Virus record (IMG/VR): IMGVR_UViG_3300042483_000235 | Coordinates: 1-51,594 of that record | Direction: 5' to 3' (one strand) | DNA: 51,594 nucleotides | Origin: a virus | Shown here: positions 6,465 to 12,113 of the stretch, one piece after another | Position numbering within the stretch: the first letter of the stretch is position 1 | How the letters are laid out: each line of letters opens with the position of its first letter | Made by a program: the position numbers and the translations under genes | Notes under the pieces: model-generated | What the model was told of the DNA's origin: nothing | The model's database searches: none | What the model saw: the letters and a program-made list of their open reading frames with translations, nothing else

Positions 6465-6574
6465 ATAATTGAATTTGTAAGTAGTAGAGCCACTTTAATC
6501 TCTACCATTCACCCGATTGCACTGGTCCGGACGGGAGGTGGTACATCACTTGGAATACTTGACATAGGTGCTCC

Positions 6575-6665
6575 GCTGCTTTTACGGGACTCGAACCCGC
6601 CCTACTTTTGCACTAGGTTGACCTTCGAAGAATCTTCCTAGCGAGTCTTTCTCTTGCTGACACTT
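6575..6665 (-). tRNA. tRNA-like remnant with a canonical T arm
   Basis: A clean T arm (GCGGG, TTCGAGT, CCCGT) is present, preceded by a region with CTAGG/CCTAG that could be an extended arm. No matching 5' acceptor strand or CCA end is seen, so this looks like a decayed tRNA. The rest of the 6465-6672 gap shows only a GTAGAG/CTCTAC hairpin. Confidence 0.4.
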
Positions 6666-6673
6666 ACAAAACT

Positions 6674-6748
6674 TGGTGGTAACGGCTGGATTCGAACCAG
6701 CACCTTGCTCCGTATGAAGGAGGTGCACGACCATTATGCTACGTTACC
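6674..6748 (-). tRNA. tRNA with CAT anticodon (Met, possibly Ile2)
   Basis: Acceptor GGTAACG/CGTTACC is fully paired (not initiator-like). Anticodon loop TTCATAC (CAT). T loop TTCGAAT, encoded CCA. It could be elongator Met or a lysidine-modified Ile reading AUA. Confidence 0.85.
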
Positions 6749-6832
6749 ATATAAAAACACACTCAAGTCCGCGGCTCGGAAGGCACTATACCCGCGATGA
6801 TCTATGATCAGGCCTAATGTGTTTTTATATGG
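6747..6832 (-). ncRNA. Inter-tRNA hairpin element 2
   Basis: A stem of about 18 bp (CCATATAAAAACACA ... TGTGTTTTTATATGG, plus U-G and following pairs on the minus strand) joins the segment at 6833 to the tRNA at 6674. The loop holds TGATC/GATCA and CGCGG/CCGCG stems. Confidence 0.75.
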
Positions 6833-6938
6833 TGTCGCTACCCTCTAGCGGTCAGGCCTACTCTTGCGACTTCTCATCCTCCGGTCACGACATTGTGTAT
6901 GACTAGTACACCTGTTTCGATCACATCTTCTGATACTA
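6833..6938 (-). other. 106-nt spacer ending in ACACCA, possible reduced tRNA-like RNA
   Basis: No ORF and no TTCGA T loop. The 3' end TAGCGAC-ACCA can pair with an upstream GTCGTGA (6 of 7 pairs) to close a 62-nt unit, and a CGCTA/TAGCG hairpin lies inside. Its ACCA abuts hairpin element 2, just as tRNA-Leu and tRNA-Lys abut elements 1 and 3. Confidence 0.3.
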
Positions 6939-7023
6939 ACCATAGAAAAACACACTAGTCGGAAACGACTTAGAGACCTACTCGCCCACAGTCACGAAGG
7001 CTTCTAATGTGTTTGTCTATGGT
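6939..7023 (-). ncRNA. Inter-tRNA hairpin element 3
   Basis: A 20-position stem with one mismatch and one U-G wobble, starting at the ACCA of tRNA-Lys(TTT). The loop contains an AGTCG/CGACT stem with a TTTC tetraloop. Same basal ACACATTAG/CTAGTGTGT as its relatives. Confidence 0.75.
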
Positions 7024-7095
7024 AGGAGCACCGGGACTCGAACCCGGAACTGGCAGATTAAAAGTCTGCTGTGATAACCATTTCACTATACTCCC
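7020..7095 (-). tRNA. tRNA-Lys(TTT)
   Basis: Anticodon stem GCAGA/TCTGC with loop CTTTTAA (TTT), acceptor GGGAGTA/TGCTCCT, TTCGAGT T loop, encoded CCA. Confidence 0.93.
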
Positions 7096-7098
7096 ATA

Positions 7099-7173
7099 TG
7101 GTCCACGCTCTGAGAATCGAACTCAGTTAGTCCGGTTAAGAGCCGGGTACTTCGCCACTAAAGTTTAGCGTGG
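7099..7173 (-). tRNA. tRNA-Lys(CTT)
   Basis: Acceptor CCACGCT/AGCGTGG perfectly paired, anticodon loop CTCTTAA (CTT), TTCGATT T loop, encoded CCA. The first anticodon-stem pair is mismatched and C1-G72 is unusual for lysine. Confidence 0.8.
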
Positions 7174-7207
7174 ATGGATCGTAAATATTTTCTTTTACGT
7201 GCCATCC
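7172..7207 (-). ncRNA. Inter-tRNA hairpin (unrelated loop)
   Basis: GGATGG and CGTAAA arms pair with CCATCC and TTTACG across two central mismatches. Lies directly 5' of tRNA-Lys(CTT). It lacks the ACACATT signature. A second weak hairpin ATGACA/TGTCAT follows toward 7265. Confidence 0.5.
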
Positions 7208-7276
7208 AGGACCATACGGGGGTCTAGGATGACACTAGAGTTTACCTCGTTTCATGTCATTCTCCATTTTAAAAAT

Positions 7277-7350
7277 TGGTTCCCAGAGCAAGAATCGAAC
7301 TTGCGAAGACCGGTTATCAGCCGATTATTATACCATTTAATTATCCGGGA
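7277..7350 (-). tRNA. tRNA-Ile(GAT)
   Basis: Acceptor TCCCGGA/TCTGGGA, anticodon loop CTGATAA (GAT), TTCGATT T loop, encoded CCA. Confidence 0.9.
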
Positions 7351-7354
7351 AAAT

Positions 7355-7444
7355 TGGCGGAAGTAGTAGGATTCGAACCCACGGACCCTTTCGAGCCTTC
7401 AGTTTTCAAGACTGCTGCCTTAAGCCATGCTCAGCCATACTTCC
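7355..7444 (-). tRNA. tRNA-Ser(TGA)
   Basis: Class II with long variable arm. Acceptor GGAAGTA/TACTTCC, G73, anticodon loop CTTGAAA (TGA), TTCGAAT T loop, encoded CCA. The 68-nt gap up to 7512 shows no gene. Confidence 0.92.
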
Positions 7445-7512
7445 ATATTAGGTGCAGGGCTTCCACCTACTCCCACATCGCTTTAAAGTCTGCGTGTCCA
7501 AGACTGGTTGAT

Positions 7513-7589
7513 TGGTACCCCTGGGCAGATTCGAACCGCCATCCAGCAGATTTTAAGTCTACCCGCACTACCAATTAGCGTACAGGGGT
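7513..7589 (-). tRNA. Class I tRNA with TAA anticodon (nominal Leu)
   Basis: Acceptor ACCCCTG/CAGGGGT, anticodon stem GTAGA/TCTGC with loop CTTAAAA (TAA), TTCGAAT T loop, encoded CCA. The variable loop is only 5 nt, unlike bacterial leucine tRNAs, which are class II. The charged amino acid is therefore uncertain. Confidence 0.8.
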
Positions 7590-7593
7590 ATAT

Positions 7594-7671
7594 TGGAATA
7601 GGGAGTGGGATTCGAACCCACGGGTTTACAGTTTTGCAGACTGTTGCATTGGGCCTCTCTGCCATCCCTAT
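7594..7671 (-). tRNA. tRNA-Cys(GCA)
   Basis: Anticodon stem ACAGT/ACTGT with loop CTGCAAA (GCA), U73 as in cysteine tRNAs, acceptor ATAGGGA/TCCCTAT, encoded CCA. Confidence 0.92.
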
Positions 7672-7677
7672 ATGGTG

Positions 7678-7769
7678 TGGTACCAGCGGAGGGAATCAAA
7701 CCCTCTCAAGAACGCTAATCTGGCGCTAAAAGTCTTATAAGGACTCTCTGACTGTCAAGTCTCGCTGGC
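7678..7769 (-). tRNA. Unusual class II tRNA with TAT anticodon
   Basis: Acceptor GCCAGCG/CGCTGGT, anticodon loop CTTATAA (TAT, nominally Ile AUA), long variable region, encoded CCA. The T loop is TTTGATT, replacing the nearly invariant C56. A long variable arm does not fit an isoleucine tRNA, so identity is uncertain. Confidence 0.65.
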
Positions 7770-7772
7770 ATA

Positions 7773-7846
7773 TGGAGCGGGATAGGAGAATCGAACTCCT
7801 GACTAAACCTTGGCAAGGTTTCGTTTGACCATTAAACTAATCCCGC
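7773..7846 (-). tRNA. tRNA-Gly(GCC)
   Basis: Acceptor GCGGGAT/ATCCCGC, anticodon stem AAACC/GGTTT with loop TTGCCAA (GCC), TTCGATT T loop, encoded CCA. Confidence 0.93.
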
Positions 7847-7853
7847 GGTATAT

Positions 7854-7928
7854 TGGTACACGATACGAGAATCGAACTCGTCTTTCCGCCTTGAAAGGGC
7901 AGCGTCCTAACCGATAGACGAATCGTGC
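7854..7928 (-). tRNA. tRNA-Glu(TTC)
   Basis: Acceptor GCACGAT/ATCGTGT, anticodon loop CTTTCAA (TTC), TTCGATT T loop, encoded CCA. Confidence 0.92.
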
Positions 7929-7936
7929 AAATTGTT

Positions 7937-8010
7937 TGGCGTACCTCCAGGGACTCGAACCCCGACGAACAGTTTTGGAGACTGTGATGCTGCCATTACA
8001 TTAGAGATAC
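7937..8010 (-). tRNA. tRNA-Trp(CCA)
   Basis: Acceptor GTATCTC/GAGGTAC, G73 as in tryptophan tRNAs, anticodon stem ACAGT/ACTGT with loop CTCCAAA (CCA), encoded 3' CCA. Confidence 0.9.
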
Positions 8011-8016
8011 ATTGTC

Positions 8017-8092
8017 TGGCTCCCCGAGTACGGATCGAACGTACGACATCTTCGTTAACAGCGAAGCGCAACTACCTCTGTGCTATCGGGGA
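8017..8092 (-). tRNA. tRNA-Asn(GTT)
   Basis: Acceptor TCCCCGA/TCGGGGA, G73, anticodon stem CTTCG/CGAAG with loop CTGTTAA (GTT), encoded CCA. Confidence 0.93.
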
Positions 8093-8098
8093 ATAAAC

Positions 8099-8174
8099 TG
8101 GCGCCTCGTAGGGGAGTCGAACCCCTGTATTCCGCTAGACAGGCGGATATAATAGACCGTTATATGAACGAGGC
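8099..8174 (-). tRNA. tRNA-Asp(GTC)
   Basis: Acceptor GCCTCGT/ACGAGGC, G73, anticodon stem TCCGC/GCGGA with loop CTGTCTA (GTC), TTCGACT T loop, encoded CCA. Confidence 0.93.
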
Positions 8175-8180
8175 AAAACT

Positions 8181-8269
8181 TGGTGGAAGTGGTAGGATTC
8201 GAACCTACAATGTTTCTTATGTGGCGGATTTACAGTCCGTTGCCTTCAACCAATTCAGCGCACACTTCC
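8181..8269 (-). tRNA. tRNA-Tyr(GTA)
   Basis: Class II. Acceptor GGAAGTG/CACTTCC, anticodon loop CTGTAAA (GTA), TTCGAAT T loop, encoded CCA. First tRNA of the main array in the direction of transcription. Confidence 0.93.
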
Positions 8270-8280
8270 ATAAATTGTAA

Positions 8281-8336
8281 ACACACTCTCCGCTATGCTT
8301 TTAGACAGCGTCAAGAGCTGAATGAAGAATGTGTGT
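8281..8336 (-). ncRNA. Hairpin element 4 upstream of the tRNA array
   Basis: ACACATTCT/AGAGTGTGT stem (9 bp on the minus strand with one U-G), the same basal signature as elements 1-3, closing a loop with CAGC/GCTG and GCTGT/ATAGC stems. It sits 11 nt before tRNA-Tyr. Confidence 0.65.
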
Positions 8337-8388
8337 ATTAAAACATTCTAAACTACTTAGTCTGACTGTTCGTAAAGAATGCTTTAAT
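8337..8388 (-). ncRNA. Hairpin element 5
   Basis: A 13-bp stem, ATTAAAGCATTCT with AGAATGTTTTAAT, intact on the minus strand through one G-U pair, directly upstream of element 4. The stretch 8389-8496 upstream holds no ORF, only a CGAGG/CCTCG palindrome. Confidence 0.55.
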
Positions 8389-8496
8389 ACGCTAGGGTTT
8401 TTTATCTCACAAAAGAGACTTCATCGCCTAGGCCGCCCGTTTACAACTGTTTATCGTGTGTTGCGAGGACCTCGTTTCCCCTACCACGTTGCAGTA

Positions 8497-8649
8497 CTAG
8501 CGGGCATTTGGCCTACTTTCCTGCTTGTTTATAGCTCGATGATACTGTGCCACACGTTTCACCTTATTATGGATCAGTTTCAAAAACTGATCCTTAGTAA
8601 GAGTGTGCGTCACTGTCCATTCTGCTTCTTTAATCTTTTTCTCTGTCAT
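8497..8649 (-). CDS. Small basic hypothetical protein (50 aa)
   Basis: Open frame MTEKKIKEAEWTVTHTLTKD ... AQYHRAINKQESRPNAR with AAGGAAC upstream of the ATG. The pattern is two strands followed by a basic helix. It begins about 14 nt after a terminator-like hairpin and ends about 110 nt before the hairpins that lead into the tRNA array. No family recognised. Confidence 0.6.
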   Translation of the reverse strand: MTEKKIKEAEWTVTHTLTKDQFLKLIHNKVKRVAQYHRAINKQESRPNAR

Positions 8650-8662
8650 TGTTCCTTAAAAC

Positions 8663-8692
8663 AAAAAACCCCAGGAGTTTTAATTCCCAGGG
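8663..8692 (-). terminator. Intrinsic terminator or attenuator
   Basis: On the minus strand CCCTGGGA pairs with TCCTGGGG around an 8-nt loop, followed by TTTTTT. It lies between the short genes 8722-8865 and 8497-8649, upstream of the tRNA array, so partial readthrough may set tRNA expression. Confidence 0.65.
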
Positions 8693-8721
8693 TCCTTGAA
8701 GTTTGCGGTGTATGTTTTACT

Positions 8722-8865
8722 TTACACTACGTCCTCCCGGACCCTTGAAATCTCTGGTGTACGATCATATGATAAACTTCCACCATTAATCGATAACCAA
8801 GAGCAGGCTATTACACCTACCTGTTTGGGCATCGTATTAAACTGATGTCTGTTAAATGATTTCAT
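8722..8865 (-). CDS. Small hypothetical protein (47 aa)
   Basis: Open frame MKSFNRHQFNTMPKQVGVIA ... ISRVREDVV, first gene after the promoter at 8914-8942, with AAAGGA about 12 nt before the ATG and an intrinsic terminator about 30 nt after the stop. No family recognised. Confidence 0.5.
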   Translation of the reverse strand: MKSFNRHQFNTMPKQVGVIACSWLSINGGSLSYDRTPEISRVREDVV

Positions 8866-8888
8866 TTGCTTTCTTTTTCCTTTTATAA

Positions 8889-8903
8889 ACAGCACCTTGC
8901 TGT
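8889..8903 (-). promoter_or_regulatory. 5'-end mRNA hairpin
   Basis: Perfect ACAGCA/TGCTGT stem with a 3-nt loop immediately downstream of the predicted start of the transcript from 8914-8942; same arrangement as the hairpin at 2593-2612. Confidence 0.55.
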
Positions 8904-8913
8904 CTATGTTTTA

Positions 8914-8942
8914 ATTATACAGTTATTTAGTTCTCTTGTCAA
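8914..8942 (-). promoter_or_regulatory. Sigma70 promoter for the tRNA region
   Basis: TTGACA, 17-bp spacer, TATAAT, all consensus, at the head of the minus-strand tRNA region. The AT-rich stretch 8943-9066 upstream has no gene. Confidence 0.85.
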
Positions 8943-9066
8943 CCTCTATTTGCCGTTTTGGCAAAATAAATTTTGACGCCTTCCTAACCAACTGTATGTA
9001 TTGTAATGTCTTTTTATTTATATGTCAACAAAAATATGATCTGATTATGTGGCTTTTTTACCACAT

Positions 9067-9321
9067 TCACTCAAATGTTGTTTCACCCGTGATCAAAATG
9101 TGTTTGCCGATTTCAAACAGACCCACACTTCCAGGGAGATCCATTGCTGCCACGTGTATCTGGACTTCTCCGCCGTCGTCGATTGAGCAGGCCACAAATT
9201 CTTTTATGCTATCGCTTTCTATTTCCGCTTTGATGAATTCAATCACTGCTAACATGGCTTTCTTTTGTTCTTGCTGTTGAATATCTTCTTTGCGTTTGCT
9301 GTTGATGCTGATGACTTCCAT
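9067..9321 (-). CDS. Hypothetical phage protein (84 aa)
   Basis: Starts MEVISINSKRKEDIQQQEQ; an N-terminal charged helix is followed by FIKAEIES, then CSIDDGGEVQIHVAAMD and GKHILITGETTFE. Looks like a helix plus small beta sheet. The start at 9321 falls 7 nt after the clpP stop, so it is probably co-transcribed with clpP. Function unknown. Confidence 0.72.
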   Translation of the reverse strand: MEVISINSKRKEDIQQQEQKKAMLAVIEFIKAEIESDSIKEFVACSIDDGGEVQIHVAAMDLPGSVGLFEIGKHILITGETTFE

Positions 9322-9328
9322 GTGTGTC

Positions 9329-9922
9329 CTATAGTAATTGATCTGCGATACCAAAATCTAGTGCTTCTTGAACAGTCATATAAACGTCTGAAGCCGGTAA
9401 CAATTTTGATTTTATCTTTGATGGTGTTAGATCCGTGGCCTGTTGCAGTATATTGATCATCTTTTGATTCAAGAATTCGTTTTCCTTCATTTCAGCCTTG
9501 AGGTCGTGAAACTTAATATCAGCGGCACTCCCAGAAAACTGATGACACATAATTCCTGTGTTGGCAGCTAGGTATCGTTCTCCTTTGGCGCCCGCAGCAA
9601 AAATCAAAAAGGCAGCACTCATTATACTGCCAACACCAATAGTTCTCACACTGTGTTTACTGCTCTGCATGATGTCTATAAGAGCAAATGCTTGATATAG
9701 ATCTCCCCCTGTGGAATTTACATAAAGGGTGAGTATTTTTTCCTTGACTTCGAGATTTTCATAAACAATCCATTTGATGCATTCCTCCACATTTTCAGCA
9801 GTGATTTCACCACCGAGATAGTGGATGGAATTGTCTAATAATTTTACGCCAATTCTATCACTAGCATTGAACTCATCAATTTTCTTCAAGATCTGCTCCT
9901 TGGGATTACTATTACTTATCAC
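9329..9922 (-). CDS. clpP: ATP-dependent Clp protease proteolytic subunit
   Basis: ClpP forms the degradation barrel of Clp proteases in the cytoplasm and needs a ClpA/X-type unfoldase. Catalytic triad candidates are in family order: Ser102 (GSIMSAAFLIF), His127 (GIMCHQFSG) and Asp179 (PASDVYMT). The turn NSTGGDLYQAFAL matches the ClpP oligomer region. At 197 aa the length is normal. Last but one gene of the early operon starting near 11782. It may process phage proteins or replace host ClpP; a clpS adaptor gene lies at 26772-27074. Confidence 0.92.
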   Translation of the reverse strand: MISNSNPKEQILKKIDEFNASDRIGVKLLDNSIHYLGGEITAENVEECIKWIVYENLEVKEKILTLYVNSTGGDLYQAFALIDIMQSSKHSVRTIGVGSIMSAAFLIFAAGAKGERYLAANTGIMCHQFSGSAADIKFHDLKAEMKENEFLNQKMINILQQATDLTPSKIKSKLLPASDVYMTVQEALDFGIADQLL

Positions 9923-9948
9923 TGTGATAATTATAGCATAAGTTTATT

Positions 9949-10137
9949 CTAAAGCATATCTCGAAACATCTGATTTTTGCCCGCTTCGCCTAATTCCTGT
10001 GTAAAAATGGTGTTTACGTGCTGTAACATAGCACAGGCCATCATGAGTAGATCCTGCCGATCATCACACATGAGTATTTGTTTTTCAATTGGCAACATCA
10101 ATTCTGCCATTCTAGTCTGCATTTCGCTTCTATCCAT
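9949..10137 (-). CDS. Hypothetical helical phage protein (62 aa)
   Basis: MAELMLPIEKQI, CDDRQDLLMMACAMLQH and FTQELG suggest two to three helices; the pattern resembles small conserved phage proteins of unknown function. Overlaps the end of the upstream gene by 8 nt, indicating translational coupling. Confidence 0.7.
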   Translation of the reverse strand: MDRSEMQTRMAELMLPIEKQILMCDDRQDLLMMACAMLQHVNTIFTQELGEAGKNQMFRDML

Positions 10138-10588
10138 GGCGTTCCTTGGTCAACTCGCATATTAGCTGAAACTGCTCGTAGGCTTTACGAACACCGTCGT
10201 GTTTCATCAATTTGTCTGCTTCATCCTGCATGGCTTTAATGCCAGCTTCTGCATGATCTCTAGAACTGCCGTAAGTTAGTGAGCATAGTTCATCACCAAA
10301 CTCTTTGGCTAACTTTTCCCAGGCTTTTTTCTGCCCTAGAGTAATCGGAGTTCGTTGAGGTCGCATTTCGCTGGCTTTGCTAATTGCTCGACATATGGCA
10401 TCTTCAGCAACTCTACCCGCGGCAATCATAGCCGCATAGTTAGGATCAATATTAAACCTACGACTACTGCCTCCGGGATAAGACATAACCAGGTGGTTAC
10501 CTTTTGGAAAGCTGTCCAAAAAGTCGTTGTCATATTCTGCAACAGGCACATACCGTCGCCCAACTTTTTCATAGTAAATTTTCTTCAT
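10130..10588 (-). CDS. Hypothetical phage protein (152 aa)
   Basis: Starts MKKIYYEKVGRRYVPVAEYD, then a PGGSSRRFNIDPNYAAMIAA segment and a helical C-terminal half (QKKAWEKLAKEFGDEL). The start at 10588 was chosen because the longer frame would overlap its upstream neighbour by over 100 nt. No enzymatic motif seen. Member of the early operon 9067-11782. Confidence 0.72.
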   Translation of the reverse strand: MKKIYYEKVGRRYVPVAEYDNDFLDSFPKGNHLVMSYPGGSSRRFNIDPNYAAMIAAGRVAEDAICRAISKASEMRPQRTPITLGQKKAWEKLAKEFGDELCSLTYGSSRDHAEAGIKAMQDEADKLMKHDGVRKAYEQFQLICELTKERHG

Positions 10589-10856
10589 AGGTTTCCCACG
10601 CTTTCTTTTCGTAGTTCCAATGTCTATTATCGTAGAAGTTAAAATGCACACAGTACCCAAACAGGCCAGCTTCAAAATCAAGGCCGGCGTGGTCTTGCCG
10701 TACAGTCCAACTAAAACTGAACGACACTAGAACACTTTCCCTAGTAACTTCTAGTTCAATGACCTTGTTCGTAAACGGAGTTGTGTAACTACGGCACCAC
10801 AGATTATCAAAACGAGCACACCACGAGTTGCGGATGGTAAAGTTAAATGAGATCAA
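10569..10856 (-). CDS. Conserved phage protein of unknown function (95 aa)
   Basis: The second half, DHAGLDFEAGLFGYCVHFNF followed by YDNRHWNYE, is a pattern I associate with a small T4-like phage family. Predicted beta-rich. Overlaps both neighbours by a few nt within the early operon. Confidence 0.75.
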   Translation of the reverse strand: MISFNFTIRNSWCARFDNLWCRSYTTPFTNKVIELEVTRESVLVSFSFSWTVRQDHAGLDFEAGLFGYCVHFNFYDNRHWNYEKKAWETYEENLL

Positions 10857-11278
10857 CTATATTCCTTATCTAGCTTAACGTTAGTCAATCCTGAAATTAC
10901 CTGGAAGTTATCCCAGGCCATTTTAGCGGCTGGATTTGTTTCCAATTCACTGCTAGGTAATACTGCTTCCAACCAAATTTCCGGACGCCGGCGAGGATGA
11001 GCACCAAATTGGCGAGGTTGGTGCATCTTACCATCTGAGTAGAGCATAATACTCACACTACGGAATTTGTCTTCATCCTCTTTACTTTGAGAATCGTAAT
11101 TGCCCCATTCGGGATTACTCATGCCGCCGTGACAATAACCTGACCAAATTCCACTCCACTGTTCATCATCTCGTGGATCAAAATCTGTACGAGTGATCAA
11201 TACCAGTACATCGTCAATGTCAACACGGCCCTCAACAATGTCCAAAACACAACGGCTATAGCTAAGTCCAATTTTCAT
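10853..11278 (-). CDS. Conserved phage protein of unknown function (141 aa)
   Basis: The opening MKIGLSYSRCVLDIVEGRVD and the FDPRDDEQWSGIWSGYCHGG segment look like a T4-like phage family without known role. Also contains DGKMHQPRQFGAHP. ATGA overlap with the following gene marks tight operon organisation. Confidence 0.78.
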   Translation of the reverse strand: MKIGLSYSRCVLDIVEGRVDIDDVLVLITRTDFDPRDDEQWSGIWSGYCHGGMSNPEWGNYDSQSKEDEDKFRSVSIMLYSDGKMHQPRQFGAHPRRRPEIWLEAVLPSSELETNPAAKMAWDNFQVISGLTNVKLDKEYS

Positions 11279-11559
11279 TTGTTTGAGTCCAAGTAAAATT
11301 CTGCCGACGCCAACATAGCTTCGGCCTGTTCTTGAGTTTTTGGCAACACTATTCTAGTGCCACGCTGGATATCATTCGCTTCATCTAACAGAGGAGAAAT
11401 GTCATTGTCAAATATCTGTGCCATGGCATTCCATAAAAGCACACGTTCAATGGCAGTCATACCTGACGCAATAGAGTCATCGTTGGGATCCTTGTCTAAT
11501 CCAAAATCGTGTCGCCAGGTATAACACATCGAATTGATAATTTCTTCTCTAGTTTTCAT
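11275..11559 (-). CDS. Conserved phage protein of unknown function (94 aa)
   Basis: Starts MKTREEIINSMCYTWRHDFG, a recognisable phage family start, then a helical region (AIERVLLWNAMAQIFDNDI) and an acidic C-terminus. Overlaps the next gene by 4 nt. Confidence 0.78.
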   Translation of the reverse strand: MKTREEIINSMCYTWRHDFGLDKDPNDDSIASGMTAIERVLLWNAMAQIFDNDISPLLDEANDIQRGTRIVLPKTQEQAEAMLASAEFYLDSNK

Positions 11560-11560
11560 T

Positions 11561-11782
11561 TTATTCTTTGATCTGACAGATATAATCCTGCTGATATTTT
11601 AGTTTGTTGTCAACGGCGAATCTAATACTTTCTTGCAGCTCAACACTGAGATCAATTCCTCGCGGAGTCATCTTGGTTTGGTAAATCCCACGGATTGCAT
11701 TTTGACAACTTTGAAGATTAGAGTATGTGCCTAAATGTGCCGGTGTTTGATTTAATCCTAAGAACAGCAGAATATATATCAT
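11561..11782 (-). CDS. Hypothetical secreted or small membrane protein (73 aa)
   Basis: The first eight residues are hydrophobic (MIYILLFLG), suggesting a short signal or anchor, followed by a domain with two Cys (positions about 26 and 70). First gene after the promoter at 11812-11840, with AGGAAAAT before the ATG. Unknown function. Confidence 0.65.
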   Translation of the reverse strand: MIYILLFLGLNQTPAHLGTYSNLQSCQNAIRGIYQTKMTPRGIDLSVELQESIRFAVDNKLKYQQDYICQIKE

Positions 11783-11811
11783 TTTATTTTCCTGTATGTA
11801 AGTGTACGTCT

Positions 11812-11840
11812 AGTATAACACAAATCTTGATTAAAGTCAA
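11812..11840 (-). promoter_or_regulatory. Sigma70 promoter of the clpP operon
   Basis: TTGACT, 17-bp spacer, TATACT, upstream of the gene run 11782 to 9067 that ends with clpP and the gene at 9067-9321. Confidence 0.75.
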
Positions 11841-12112
11841 CTGCTTTTGTATTTGAGTTTAAACATTAGCGCATCCCTCTCGTCGCCAAAATAGTAACAG
11901 GCTAATTCATCCCAATGAAGGCTCACATCACTGACGTCCGATACTTCCATCCAAACAAAACTCGTGCAATGAGTCCTTGCCCATTTTTTAATTTTCCAAA
12001 ATGGTTCGCCTTGGCCGCCTGCATCGACATCTGTAATAATTACCTGATGGCATTTATCAAGGATTTCTTGAGGCGGTGCTAATTTTTTATACTCTTCATC
12101 CCAAATATACAC
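11837..12112 (-). CDS. FxLKW-family small phage protein (91 aa)
   Basis: Ends YYFGDERDALMFKLKYKSS, the shared C-terminal signature of a paralogous set in this window (aromatic, two acidic residues, A/x-MFxLK-aromatic). N-terminal part contains VIITDVDAGGQGEPFWKIKKW. The fold is probably a small alpha/beta domain; function unknown. Last gene of the operon that starts at 14941; its stop overlaps the next operon's -35 box. Confidence 0.72.
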   Translation of the reverse strand: MYIWDEEYKKLAPPQEILDKCHQVIITDVDAGGQGEPFWKIKKWARTHCTSFVWMEVSDVSDVSLHWDELACYYFGDERDALMFKLKYKSS

Positions 12113-12113
12113 G

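Noticed and set aside
7513-7589. TAA-anticodon tRNA considered as a stop-codon suppressor
   Set aside because: Anticodon UAA pairs with UUA, not with the UAA stop; a suppressor would need UUA.
7276-8280. Plus-strand ORFs of 60-100 codons with repeated IELA/RIRT/GFEPT-like words
   Set aside because: They read antisense through consecutive tRNA genes; the repeated words come from the conserved T-arm sequence, not from protein homology.
3890-8388. Regularly spaced repeats considered as a CRISPR array
   Set aside because: Only four copies, unevenly spaced, each an imperfect hairpin joined to tRNA genes; no direct repeats with constant spacers and no cas genes.
8329-8748. 139-codon plus-strand ORF
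   Set aside because: Antisense to two small minus-strand genes, a terminator and hairpins; no ribosome site.
9329-9922. ClpP considered as a prohead protease or SppA-like peptidase
   Set aside because: Ser-His-Asp order, HQF context and 197-aa length fit ClpP better, and there are no capsid genes adjacent.
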